Of a stretch of 61,317 bases of DNA, positions 1-9,400 are shown one piece after another (the first letter of the stretch is position 1; every line of letters begins with the position of its first letter). A program made the translations under genes and the position numbers. The DNA is taken from contig DGTF01000018.1 of NCBI GenBank assembly GCA_002394235.1, positions 132,727 through 194,043 on the forward strand, read 5' to 3'. The DNA comes from Eubacterium sp. UBA4343. Its GTDB lineage: Bacteria; Bacillota; Clostridia; Lachnospirales; Lachnospiraceae. The notes beneath the pieces are model-generated. The model was not told where the DNA came from. It made no database searches and saw only the letters and a list, made by a program, of their open reading frames with translations.

Positions 1-290
1 TCGGCCACATCGTGGATCTGCAGATCGCGGATCTGAACAGAAGACTCGCGGATCAGCAGCTCAAGATAGAGCTTACCGACGCAGCGAAGAAATACGTTGT
101 GGACGGCGGCTACGATCCGGTTTACGGTGCGCGTCCGCTGAAGAGATTTGTACAGAAGAATGTCGAGACACTTTCGGCGAAGTTGATTCTCGGCGGAGAC
201 GTTCACGAGGGAGATACCATTGTGATCGACGTCGGCGCCGACGGAAAGCTGGCGGCAAGTGTGCGGCCTCAGGTCGAGGTCGTGGACTGA
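1..290 (+). CDS. clpB: ClpB disaggregase, C-terminal fragment
   Basis: The gene runs in from the left edge, reading in frame from base 3; about 95 residues remain. The segment GYDPVYGARPLKRFVQK is the hallmark of the Hsp100/ClpB C-terminal D2 small domain, where the GAR arginine is the sensor-2 residue that contacts ATP. ClpB is a hexameric cytosolic AAA+ chaperone that threads aggregated proteins and works with DnaK/DnaJ. The short tail after the small domain is normal for ClpB. Other stress genes lie nearby (hslO, a DnaJ-like gene, hsp20, trxA). A terminator follows at once. The family is clear; the N-terminal part is outside the window, so ClpB rather than another class I Clp ATPase is an inference from the C-terminal sequence. 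Confidence 0.9.
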   Translation, partial: GHIVDLQIADLNRRLADQQLKIELTDAAKKYVVDGGYDPVYGARPLKRFVQKNVETLSAKLILGGDVHEGDTIVIDVGADGKLAASVRPQVEVVD

Positions 291-309
291 TTTACGCAAT
301 CGCTGAGAG

Positions 310-348
310 AACGGGATAAAATCACGGAATCGGGTTTTATCCCGTTTT
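310..348 (+). terminator. Intrinsic terminator after clpB
   Basis: A 12-bp stem (AACGGGATAAAA paired with TTTTATCCCGTT) encloses a 13-nt loop and ends in T residues, 20 bp after the clpB stop. Confidence 0.85.
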
Positions 349-519
349 GACGGAAGGCACAGGGGAAGCACAGCGGATTCTGATGGAACAGAAATCTGCA
401 ATGTGTACAAAAAATGAAGCGATTTTGAGGCAAGATTGTCGAACCGGTCTGATGATATTCTTTCTGCGATATTTTATAATGACAGAAAACAGTTCATCAA
501 ATAAGAGAGGATGATAATA

Positions 520-693
520 ATGATGCCAAGAGATCCTGCTATGTTGTTAAGCTTCGTAAATATGCGTCTGCGTGATCAGTATTCCAGTCTTGATGAATTC
601 TGTGAGGCGGAAAATGTAAATCGAAAACTTCTCATGGAGAGACTGGCTGAGGTGAATTACTATTACGACGAGAAAACCAACCAGTTCAAGTAA
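520..693 (+). CDS. DUF4250 small protein
   Basis: 57-residue protein. The pattern DPAMLLSFVNMRLRD, then a SLDEFCE stretch, then the C-terminal DEKTNQF matches the short DUF4250 family, which is common in Clostridia and has no known function. ATG codons in frame lie at 511, 520 and 523. The ribosome site AGAGAGG at 504-510 abuts the first, so 520 (9-nt spacing) is preferred. There is no signal peptide or membrane segment. It stands alone between the clpB terminator and its own terminator, with a TATAAT at 475-480 as a possible -10 box. Confidence 0.75.
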   Translation: MMPRDPAMLLSFVNMRLRDQYSSLDEFCEAENVNRKLLMERLAEVNYYYDEKTNQFK

Positions 694-734
694 CTGCGAT
701 GAGAAAACCGGAACAGGCCGGTGTGAAGGAAGCA

Positions 735-786
735 GTCCCCGTGTCTGTCATTGCCGTGAGACAGTGACAGATGCGGGGATTTTTTT
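735..786 (+). terminator. Terminator after the DUF4250 gene
   Basis: Nested stems CCCC/GGGG and TCTGTCA/TGACAGA are followed by six T residues. The T-tract runs straight into repeat copy 1. Confidence 0.85.
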
Positions 787-840
787 ACGCGAGCGACGCG
801 ATAGCGAGATAAAACTCGCGCAGCGTGTTTTATCTCGTTT
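784..840 (+). repeat. Terminator-linked repeat, copy 1 (internally deleted)
   Basis: Keeps the TTTACGCG start and the 3-prime hairpin (CGAGATAAAAC paired with GTTTTATCTCG), but lacks the middle section that forms the first hairpin in full copies. It begins inside the T-tract of the preceding terminator. Confidence 0.85.
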
Positions 841-1032
841 GCAGTCGGCGCCCGTCAGACAGTCTCCGCGGTACGTCCTCCACTGCTGTCAGGCAGTCGT
901 TGCGGTACGCCCGATTACATCCGATTCGGAAGAAATCGTTTTGTTTTTTGGCTTCCGGTATGTCATGTGGTATACTTTCTTGCAGGTGATATGCCGGTTG
1001 TGCGGGGAGATCAAAACGGAGGTTATGGAACG

Positions 1033-1818
1033 ATGAGCGCGTATGAGAGCTTTGCGTCGGTATATGATATGTTTATGGACAACATCGACTATCCGTCATG
1101 GAGCCGGTATCTGATCGGGCTGCTGAAGGGGCACGGGGTTTCCGGCGGACTGGTCTGTGAACTTGGGTGTGGAACAGGAAGCATGACGGAGCTGCTGGCG
1201 GATGCCGGATATGACATGATCGGGATTGACAGTTCCGTGGAGATGCTGGAGCAGGCACAGGACAAAAAATATGAGTCCGGCCACGATATCCTGTACCTGA
1301 ATCAGGATATGCGGGAGTTCGAGCTGTACGGAACCGTGCGGGCGATTGTGAGCGTCTGTGACTGTATGAACTATATATTGACCGAGGAAGATCTTCTGAA
1401 GGTTTTCCGGCTGGTGAATAATTACCTGGATCCGGGCGGGGTTTTTATTTTTGATATGAATACAGAGGCGAAATACCGGGGGATCGGGGAGTCCACAATT
1501 GCGGAGAACCGGGAAAATGGGAGCTTTATCTGGGAGAACAGCTATGACCCGGAGAAGCGGATCAATGAGTATGTTCTCACGTTGTTTATCCCTGAGGAAG
1601 AGGGAGAGGATCTGTTCCGCAGGTATGAAGAGGTTCATGTTCAGAGAGCTTATCCGCTGAAAAGAGTGGCGGAGCTGATCCGGGAGGCCGGCATGATTTA
1701 TGAAGGAGCCTATGAAGCGTTTACCGGCCACGCACCGGACGAGAAGTCGGAGAGAATCTGCATCATCGCGAGAGAAAATGGTAAAAGAGCTGAGAAAAAT
1801 CGCGAGAGAAAATGGTAA
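1033..1818 (+). CDS. Class I SAM-dependent methyltransferase
   Basis: 261 residues. Motif I ELGCGTG at residues 43-49, followed by a GIDSSVEML acidic-loop segment, is a classic Rossmann SAM site, so the protein moves a methyl group from S-adenosylmethionine to an unknown acceptor. It is cytosolic, with no membrane segment. ATG 1033 follows GGAGG (1018-1022) by 10 nt; an upstream in-frame start at 967 lacks a ribosome site. The last 17 or so residues (ARENGKRAEKNRERKW) are not part of the fold: they are encoded by the first one and a half units of a 34-bp minisatellite, and the stop codon lies in unit 2. Next downstream is hslO on the same strand. Substrate unknown. Confidence 0.85.
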   Translation: MSAYESFASVYDMFMDNIDYPSWSRYLIGLLKGHGVSGGLVCELGCGTGSMTELLADAGYDMIGIDSSVEMLEQAQDKKYESGHDILYLNQDMREFELYGTVRAIVSVCDCMNYILTEEDLLKVFRLVNNYLDPGGVFIFDMNTEAKYRGIGESTIAENRENGSFIWENSYDPEKRINEYVLTLFIPEEEGEDLFRRYEEVHVQRAYPLKRVAELIREAGMIYEGAYEAFTGHAPDEKSERICIIARENGKRAEKNRERKW

Positions 1819-1900
1819 AAGAGCTGAGAAAAATCGCGAGAGAAAATGGTAAAAGAGCTGAGAAAAATCGCGAGAAAAAATGGCAAAAGAGCTGAGAAAA
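1765..1900 (+). repeat. 34-bp minisatellite, 4 units
   Basis: Four head-to-tail units at 1765, 1799, 1833 and 1867; the first three are identical and the fourth has a few changes. The array spans the 3-prime end of the methyltransferase gene and the gap to hslO. Because 34 is not a multiple of 3, each unit is read in a new frame. Confidence 0.95.
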
Positions 1901-1918
1901 GAGGAATGATATAAAACG

Positions 1919-2950
1919 ATGAGTGAGAAAGACAGAACGACAGCGGGCAGCGCTGCGAGAGAAGAAAGCGCCGCCGAAAGACCAGGAGACGAGAATACGA
2001 AAGCAGAAAGAAATGACGGAAAGGTAACCGATATGACAGAGTGGAAGAAGGACCATATGGACTATATTGTAAGAGCAACAGCATGTGGCGGCCAGATACG
2101 TGCGTTTGCCGCGACGACAAAGAACCTGGTGGAGCAGGCCAGAGAGATTCATCAGACCAGCCCGGTATGCACGGCGGCACTCGGACGGCTGATGACGGCA
2201 GGCGCCATGATGGGCATTATGCTGAAAGGCGAGGATGACCTGATGACCATGACGATCCGGGGAGATGGCCCGATGCAGGGACTGACGGTTACCGCGGATG
2301 CCAGGGGGAGAGTAAAGGGATTTGTATACAATCCGAACGTCTGGAATGCGCCGAAATACAAGGGAAAACTGGATGTCGGCAACGCGATCGGGAGAGGAAC
2401 CCTGACCGTCGTGCGTGATCAGGCTTTCGGCGAGCCTTATTCCAGCCAGGTGGAGCTTGTGTCCGGAGAGATCGCGGAGGATCTGACCAGCTATTTTGTG
2501 ACAAGTGAACAGGTCCCGTCCTCGGTGGGACTGGGCGTTCTGGTCAATACCGATCAGTCGGTTGAACAGGCCGGCGGATTTATTATTCAGCTCATGCCCG
2601 GATACACCGATGAAACCGTGAACCGTCTGGAGGAAAATCTGAAGAAGATCCATTCCGTCACGAAGCTTCTGGAGGACGGCCTTTCGCCGGAGGAAATCCT
2701 TCAGACCATCCTGGCAGATATGGATCTGGAGCTTCTGGACACCGTGCCCACGGAATTTTACTGCAACTGCAGCAGGGAGCGTGTGACGAAGGTGTTGCTG
2801 AGCATCGGAGAGAAGGACCTGCAGGAAATGATCGACGAGGGAAAGCCGGTAGAGCTTGCATGTCACTTCTGCGGCAAGAAATATTCCTTCAGCGTGGACG
2901 AACTGAAGATCCTTCTGGCTGCGGCAAGGGCAAGGAAACAGAAAAGCTGA
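1919..2950 (+). CDS. hslO: Hsp33 redox-regulated chaperone
   Basis: 343 residues as called. From DYIVRATACGGQIRAFAATT onward the sequence follows Hsp33 to the end. The C-terminal redox switch is present: C282-x-C284 and C315-x2-C318 bind zinc when reduced and form disulfides under oxidative stress, turning the protein into an ATP-independent holdase. The first 38 or so residues are polar and not family-typical. An in-frame ATG at 2033 has GGAAAGG about 9 nt upstream and could be the true start; ATG 1919 has GAGGA at 1901. Its neighbours are the minisatellite upstream and addB downstream. Confidence 0.93.
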   Translation: MSEKDRTTAGSAAREESAAERPGDENTKAERNDGKVTDMTEWKKDHMDYIVRATACGGQIRAFAATTKNLVEQAREIHQTSPVCTAALGRLMTAGAMMGIMLKGEDDLMTMTIRGDGPMQGLTVTADARGRVKGFVYNPNVWNAPKYKGKLDVGNAIGRGTLTVVRDQAFGEPYSSQVELVSGEIAEDLTSYFVTSEQVPSSVGLGVLVNTDQSVEQAGGFIIQLMPGYTDETVNRLEENLKKIHSVTKLLEDGLSPEEILQTILADMDLELLDTVPTEFYCNCSRERVTKVLLSIGEKDLQEMIDEGKPVELACHFCGKKYSFSVDELKILLAAARARKQKS

Positions 2951-3033
2951 AGCATGGAGGAGATTAAACACGCTGAACATGCTGTACGGCATGATAAAAT
3001 GTGTTTGAATATGGATATCAAGGGAGGATGCGC

Positions 3034-6000
3034 ATGTCTCTTGAATTTGTAGCGGGAAGAAGCGGAGCCGGAAAATCATATCAGGTTTACCGTGAAATCA
3101 TCCGGGAATCCATGGAAGAGCCGGAGAGACAGTTTCTCGTCATTGTTCCGGAGCAGTTCACGATGCAGACCCAGAAGGAAATTGTTCAGATGCATCCGAG
3201 AAAGGGAATGATGAATCTGGACGTGCTCAGCTTCAACAGGCTGGCGTGGCGAGTCTTTGAGAAGGTGGGAGGCAATACGCTGCCGGTTCTGGATGATCTC
3301 GGGAAGAGCCTGATTACCCAGAGGGTGATCGGAACAGAACAGAAGAAGCTCAGGGTTCTCGGCAGAACCTTGTCCCGCCAGGGCGCGGCGGAAGAAATGA
3401 AGTCTCTGATCTCCGAGCTTCTGCAGTACCGGGTGGAAGAGTCGGATCTGGACCGCTGGATCGAGGAGTCCGGGGAAAAAAAGCAGAACCGTCTTGCCAT
3501 GAAGCTTACGGATATCCGGACCGTCTATCACGGGTTCCGCACCTTCCTTGCGGATCACTATCTGACGGCAGAGGAGGTTCCGGGCGTGCTCTGTGACGTC
3601 ATCGGCAAGTCGGATCTCGTGAAGGGAAGCCGCATCGTGCTGGACGGCTTCACCGGCTTTACTCCGGTACAGCTGGAGGTCGTGCGGGAACTCCTTCGAC
3701 TGGCGGACCGTGTCACGGTGGTTCTCACCGCAGATACGCCGGAGAACCTTTACGGCAGCAGAAATATTCACCGTCTTTTCCATATGTCGTGCGAGACCTA
3801 TCGGAAGGTCAGTGCGCTGGCGGAGGAGACGCGCACGGAGATCCGGCCGGTGAAATGGGTCGATCCGGGAGACAAAAGCCGGTTTGCGAATAGCCCGGAG
3901 CTTCAGTTCATGGAGAAGAATCTGTTCCGGTACTGCCGGGACGGCTATCACGGGAAGAAGGAGGATGGTCATCAGATTCATATAACTGAGGCAGGAAACC
4001 CGGAGCAGGAGATACGCGCCGCAGCAGGTCAGATCTGCCGGCTTGTCCGGGAGAAGGGCTATCATTACCGGGACTTTGCGGTCGTCACCGGCGATCTCGA
4101 TACCTATGGAAGAAAGGCTGTCAGGATCTTCCGGTCGGCGCAGATTCCGTGCTTTCTGGATCAGAAGAAAAAAGTGATGTCCAATCAGATGGTTGAATTC
4201 ATCCGGGCGGCTGTGGACATGGTCCGGGACAATTATTCGTATGACAGCGTCTTCCGGTATCTTCACAGCGGGCTGTCGCTTATGGGTGAAGAGGAGATTC
4301 AGAATCTGGAGGACTATTGTCTGGCGCTCGGCATACATGGAAGAAAGAAATTCGAAGAAGCATGGACCCGCACATCCCGCAGCATGAAGCCGGACATGCT
4401 TCTTTTTTACAATGAGCTGCGTGAAAAATTCGCGCGGGAGACACAGGCACTTCACGACGGACTTCATGAAAGAAATGCGACGGTGCGCCGCAGGACAGGG
4501 CTGCTCTATGAGTTCCTCGTCCGTCAGGATGTGCAGAACCGCATGCGGAAGAGAGCGGATTCGTTCCGGGAGATGGGGGATGCTTCATCAGCGAGAGAAT
4601 ACGACCGCATTTTCGAGCAGGTCATGGGAATGTTTGACCGACTGGTGGAGGTACTCGGCGATGAGAAGATGAAGCTCTCGGATTATCAGGAAATTCTCGA
4701 CGCCGGATTCGGGGAGATGAGCATCGGTCTGATACCGCCCGGAGAGGATCAGGTCCTGGTCGGCGATATCGAAAGAACCAGGCTGAAGAAGATTCGGGTG
4801 ATGTTTTTCGTCGGTATTAACGAGGGGATTATTCCAAAGCCGATTCCCGCGGGAGGCATCCTGTCAGAGCCCGACCGGGAGAAGCTATCGGACCAGAAGG
4901 CAGAGCTTTCACCCACATCACGCGAGCAGATGTACAGACAGCGGTTCTATCTGTATCTGGCGATGACCAAGGCATCAGACGCGCTCTGGCTGTCCTGGAG
5001 CAGAAGCGGAAGCGGTGGAGAATCCCTGCTTCCCTCGTATCTGGTCGGAACGATCCGCCGGATGTTCCCGGATGTACCTGCCCTGGTTCAGGAGGAACTC
5101 GAGAATAAGGATACCACGCTCCGCATGGAGACGCGCGATGGTCAGATGGAATATCTGCTCGAGGAGCTGCAGCAGATGCCGGAGAAGATGCCTTCCGGAG
5201 CCTCCGTTGAGCTTCTGCGCCGGATGCTGCATGATCCGGAGGGAAAAAGGAGGGCGGAAGCTCTCCTTGAAGCGGTTCGCGCGCGCAATCCGGAAAAAGG
5301 GCTGGGATATCTTCTGGCGGAGAAGCTTTATGGAAAAGAACTGCTGAATTCCGTCACCCGGCTGGAGGAAATGGCTTCCTGCGCGTTCCGGCATTTTCTG
5401 GACTATGGGCTGCGGCTGAAGGAGAGGGATGAGTATGTCTTCACGCCGGCAGATTTCGGAACGGTAATGCATGATTCCCTTCAGGTTTTCTCGGAAACGC
5501 TTGCCAGGAAGGGACTCGACTGGGGGTCTCTGCCGGACGGTGAGCGTGACCGGATTGCGGATGAATCGCTCACCCGCGTGACAGACGGTTACAACAACCG
5601 GATTCTGTTCAGCACGAAACGAAACGAGTATATGATGAAGCGGCTGCAGGAGATCCTGCGCCGGACCGTGTGGGCGCTTCAGCAGCAGGTGAAGAAAGGA
5701 CAGTTCCGGCCGTCGGATTTCGAGTTTGATTTCGGCGATGATCTCAGCGCGGTTCATTTCCGGCTGGATCATGGCGCTTCGATGAGGCTGATCGGAAGAA
5801 TCGACCGCCTGGATACCTGTGAGACAAAGAGCACCAGATATATCAAGATTATCGACTACAAGACCGGAAGTACAAAGCTGGATCTGGAGGATATGTATTA
5901 CGGGCTTCAGCTTCAGCTTGCGGTCTACATGAACGCGGCACTGGAGGCGGATCAGAGAAAGCATCCCGGAAGCAGAACCGAGCCGGCCGGGATCTTCTAT

Positions 6001-6480
6001 TACCATATCGAGGATCCGGTCATCGAAGAGGAGAAGGCCAGCACCGAGACAGAGAGGCTGGAGGAGATTCTGAAACAGCTCCGGCCCCAGGGCCTGTGCC
6101 GGTCAGAGATGGAGGTTCTGAAGCTGTTAGATCAGACTCTGGAAAAGGGTGTATCCTCTGATGTGATTCCGGCAGGGGTGAAGAAAGACGGTTCACTGAC
6201 GAAGTCGTCTCAGACGGAATCTCTGGAGAATTTCGGCCGGATCCGGGATTACACAAACCGCAAGGTGAAGGACCTCGGAAACCGGATCGTACAGGGGCAT
6301 ATCAAGGCGGATCCGTATGTGCGGGAGGGGAAGGACCGGAATGCCTGTACCTTCTGTCCGTATCAGGGCATCTGCGGTTTTGACCGTCGGATTCCGGGCT
6401 TTGAGTACCGGAGACTGCCGAAGCTGAAACGGGAGGATATTCTGGAGGCAATCGGAAAGTCGGAGAAGGAGGATTCGTGA
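3034..6480 (+). CDS. addB: AddB subunit of AddAB helicase-nuclease
   Basis: 1148 residues, the usual AddB size. The Walker A-like GRSGAGKS lies at residues 8-15. The RecB-type nuclease motif IIDYKTGSTK lies near residue 940. The iron-sulfur cluster cysteines are C783, C1105, C1108 and C1114 (the last three as CTFCPYQGIC). With AddA it resects double-strand ends to Chi-like sites for RecA loading. AGGGAGG at 3021-3027 lies 6 nt before ATG 3034; an in-frame ATG at 3028 is too close and GTG 3001 has no site. Its stop codon is 1 bp from addA, so the pair is one operon. Confidence 0.95.
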   Translation: MSLEFVAGRSGAGKSYQVYREIIRESMEEPERQFLVIVPEQFTMQTQKEIVQMHPRKGMMNLDVLSFNRLAWRVFEKVGGNTLPVLDDLGKSLITQRVIGTEQKKLRVLGRTLSRQGAAEEMKSLISELLQYRVEESDLDRWIEESGEKKQNRLAMKLTDIRTVYHGFRTFLADHYLTAEEVPGVLCDVIGKSDLVKGSRIVLDGFTGFTPVQLEVVRELLRLADRVTVVLTADTPENLYGSRNIHRLFHMSCETYRKVSALAEETRTEIRPVKWVDPGDKSRFANSPELQFMEKNLFRYCRDGYHGKKEDGHQIHITEAGNPEQEIRAAAGQICRLVREKGYHYRDFAVVTGDLDTYGRKAVRIFRSAQIPCFLDQKKKVMSNQMVEFIRAAVDMVRDNYSYDSVFRYLHSGLSLMGEEEIQNLEDYCLALGIHGRKKFEEAWTRTSRSMKPDMLLFYNELREKFARETQALHDGLHERNATVRRRTGLLYEFLVRQDVQNRMRKRADSFREMGDASSAREYDRIFEQVMGMFDRLVEVLGDEKMKLSDYQEILDAGFGEMSIGLIPPGEDQVLVGDIERTRLKKIRVMFFVGINEGIIPKPIPAGGILSEPDREKLSDQKAELSPTSREQMYRQRFYLYLAMTKASDALWLSWSRSGSGGESLLPSYLVGTIRRMFPDVPALVQEELENKDTTLRMETRDGQMEYLLEELQQMPEKMPSGASVELLRRMLHDPEGKRRAEALLEAVRARNPEKGLGYLLAEKLYGKELLNSVTRLEEMASCAFRHFLDYGLRLKERDEYVFTPADFGTVMHDSLQVFSETLARKGLDWGSLPDGERDRIADESLTRVTDGYNNRILFSTKRNEYMMKRLQEILRRTVWALQQQVKKGQFRPSDFEFDFGDDLSAVHFRLDHGASMRLIGRIDRLDTCETKSTRYIKIIDYKTGSTKLDLEDMYYGLQLQLAVYMNAALEADQRKHPGSRTEPAGIFYYHIEDPVIEEEKASTETERLEEILKQLRPQGLCRSEMEVLKLLDQTLEKGVSSDVIPAGVKKDGSLTKSSQTESLENFGRIRDYTNRKVKDLGNRIVQGHIKADPYVREGKDRNACTFCPYQGICGFDRRIPGFEYRRLPKLKREDILEAIGKSEKEDS

Positions 6481-6481
6481 G

Positions 6482-9400
6482 ATGGCGGTTAAGTGGACGG
6501 CGGACCAGGAGCTGGTAATTCGTCAGAGAGGTACAAATATTCTCGCTTCCGCAGCGGCGGGTTCCGGAAAAACAGCGGTTCTGGTCGAGCATATTATTCG
6601 CCGGGTCACAGATCCGGATCATCCGATCAATATAGACCAGCTTCTGGTGGTTACCTTTACGCGGGCGGCAGCAGGAGAGATGAAGGACAGAATCGGGCGT
6701 GCGCTGGAGGAGAAGCTCAGGGAGGACCCGGAGAATGTTCATCTGCAGCGGCAGGGAGTTCTGCTTCATCATGCGCAGATCAATACCATTCACGGTTTCT
6801 GCACGTATGTCATCCAGAACTATTTTCACCGGATCCATCTGGACCCCGGCTACCGGATCGCGGAAGAGGGCGAGCTGAAGATGCTGAAGGCCAGGGTCGT
6901 TCAGGACATGCTGGAGGAACAGTATCAGCTTTCCTCAGGGGAAGGCGGAGCACAGGAATCTGCGGAAGAAGACGCGAAAAGAGCGGGCTATGCGGAAGAA
7001 GCGGACAGCGCAGACAGTCTTGAAAAATCGATGGTATCTGGGGATACAGAAAAACAGGACAGCACAGATGATTTGGAAAAGCAGACCGGAATGTTCCGCC
7101 GTTTTATGGACGCGTACGCACCGGGAAAATCTGACAGCCGCGCCGAGGATCTGATCCTGAAAATCAGTAAATTTGCCATGAGTGATCCGGATCCGCGCCA
7201 ATGGCTGAGAAACGCGGCAGATGCCTGCCGTATCGATACGGCGGAGAAGCTTTCGGAAACGGACTGGATGCAGGATATCGTAAGGGAAGCCGGCATGCTT
7301 GTGGAGGATGCCGTGAGTCTTGCAGAGCAGAATCTGGCGGAAGCCGGAAATGCGGGAGGTCCGCTCGGATACATTCCGGCTCTGGAGAGTGATCTGGAGC
7401 TGGCGGAAAAGCTTGAGGGCTGCCGCAGCTACGGCGATTTTTATCAGGTATTAAGCGAGCGGAATTTCGCAAAGCTTTCTTCCCGGAAAACCACGGGTGA
7501 GGATCCGGTTCTCCGGGAACAGGTCAAAAACAGCAGGAATCTGTTCAAGAATATGATTGACTCGCTGCGGGCGGAGAGCTTTTCTCGTTCTGAGGAGGAA
7601 ATCCTCGGTGAGCTTGTCCGGATAAAACCCTATGCGGAGGAGCTGGTGCGGCTGACGGAGCTGTTCATGGACCGGTTTGCCGCGGCAAAAAGACAGAGAA
7701 ATATTGCGGATTTCAGTGATCTGGAGCATTTTGCCCTTCGAATTCTGCTGGAAAAACAGGAGGATGGTACATACCGGAGAACGGATGCGGCGAGGGAACT
7801 TGCCGAGCAGTACGCGGAGATCATAACCGACGAATACCAGGACAGCAACTACATTCAGGAAGCAATCCTGGAGGCAGTTTCCGGGACGGAGGAGAAAAGA
7901 TATGACCGTTTCATGGTCGGAGATATGAAGCAGTCCATTTACGGTTTCCGTATGGCACGGCCGGATCTGTTCCTTGCGAAATACATGGAATATCCGCTCC
8001 TGTCAGCATCTTCAGAATCTGGAAACATGCAGAAAGCAGCCGGGAAGAACAGCAAGGCAGCTGTGGGAAACAGCGGGGCGGCCGGAGAGAACAGTGAGAC
8101 AGCTGTGGAGAACAGCGGGATAGCCGACAGAATGCAGAGTGTACGGATCAATCTGGACCGGAACTTCCGAAGCAGAAGAGAGGTGCTGGACTGTACGAAC
8201 GCGATCTTCCACAGACTGATGATACCGGAGCTCGGCGGAATCCGCTACGACGACGCACAGGCACTTCATTACGGCGCGGATTATCCGGAAGGCGAGGATC
8301 CGGATTTTCCAAAGGCAGAGCTGCTTCTGATTAACAAGGCTGCTCCGGAATTTGAGGATGACAGGAGCAGTGAGGCAATGGCAAGAGCGGAGGCGCTTGC
8401 CATCGCCGGAAGGATACGGGAGCTGACGGCCTCCGGGAAGGTCTGGGACAGGGACGCAGGAGCATTCCGTCCGCTGACATACCGGGACTGCGTGATTCTG
8501 ATGCGTTCACCGGGCCGGTGGGGGGACATTTTTGTCAGCACCCTTCAGGATGAGGGAATTCCTGCCTATATGACTTCAAAGGATGGGTATTTTTCCGCGC
8601 TTGAGGTCACGACCGTCCTGAATTACCTGAATATCCTGGACAATCCGGGCCAGGACATTCCGCTGACAGCGGTTCTGCGCTCACCGATCGTCGGATGTAC
8701 CGATGCGGAGCTGGCGGAGCTTCGGATTTCAGATCCGGAGGGAAGCATGTATCAGATCGTGAAGGAATATGCGGACGGCGGTGAAAAAGAGCAGAATCCG
8801 GCGCTTGCCGCAAAGCTGCGTGCCTTTCTCGGGCAGCTCTCTGATTTCCGTGAGAGGATTCCCTGTACAGAGGTTCATGAGCTGATCGGACAGGTGATCG
8901 GGGAAACCGGGTATGGAAGGTATGCTTCTGCGATGCCGGCGGGCGCGCAGCGGGAGGCAAACCTGAAGATGCTTGTTGAGAAGGCAGTGGATTACGAGAA
9001 AACGAGCTATCACGGGCTGTTTAATTTTATCCGTTACATTGAACGGATGAAAAAATATGAGGTGGACTACGGGGAAGTGAACCTGTTCAGTGAAGCCGAG
9101 AATACGGTCCGGATCATCTCTGTACATAAGAGCAAGGGCCTGGAATTTCCGGTTGTATTTGTGGCGGGGCTTGGAAATCATTTCAATTTCAAGGACGCAC
9201 AGAGCAGGATCGTACTGCACGCGAAGTACGGAATCGGGATGGAAATGGTAGATCCTGACCGCCATACCAGATGCAGCTCTGTGATGCAGAATGCGATCCG
9301 GAAGGCGATCCGGCGGGATACACTGGGGGAAGAGATCCGTATTCTCTACGTGGCGATGACACGCGCGATAGAAAAGCTGATTCTCACCGGAATTGTGTCT

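Noticed and set aside
1763..3079. Long minus-strand open frame antisense to hslO
   Set aside because: It mirrors the codon bias of the plus-strand genes, has no ribosome site or family match, and overlaps a clear Hsp33 gene.
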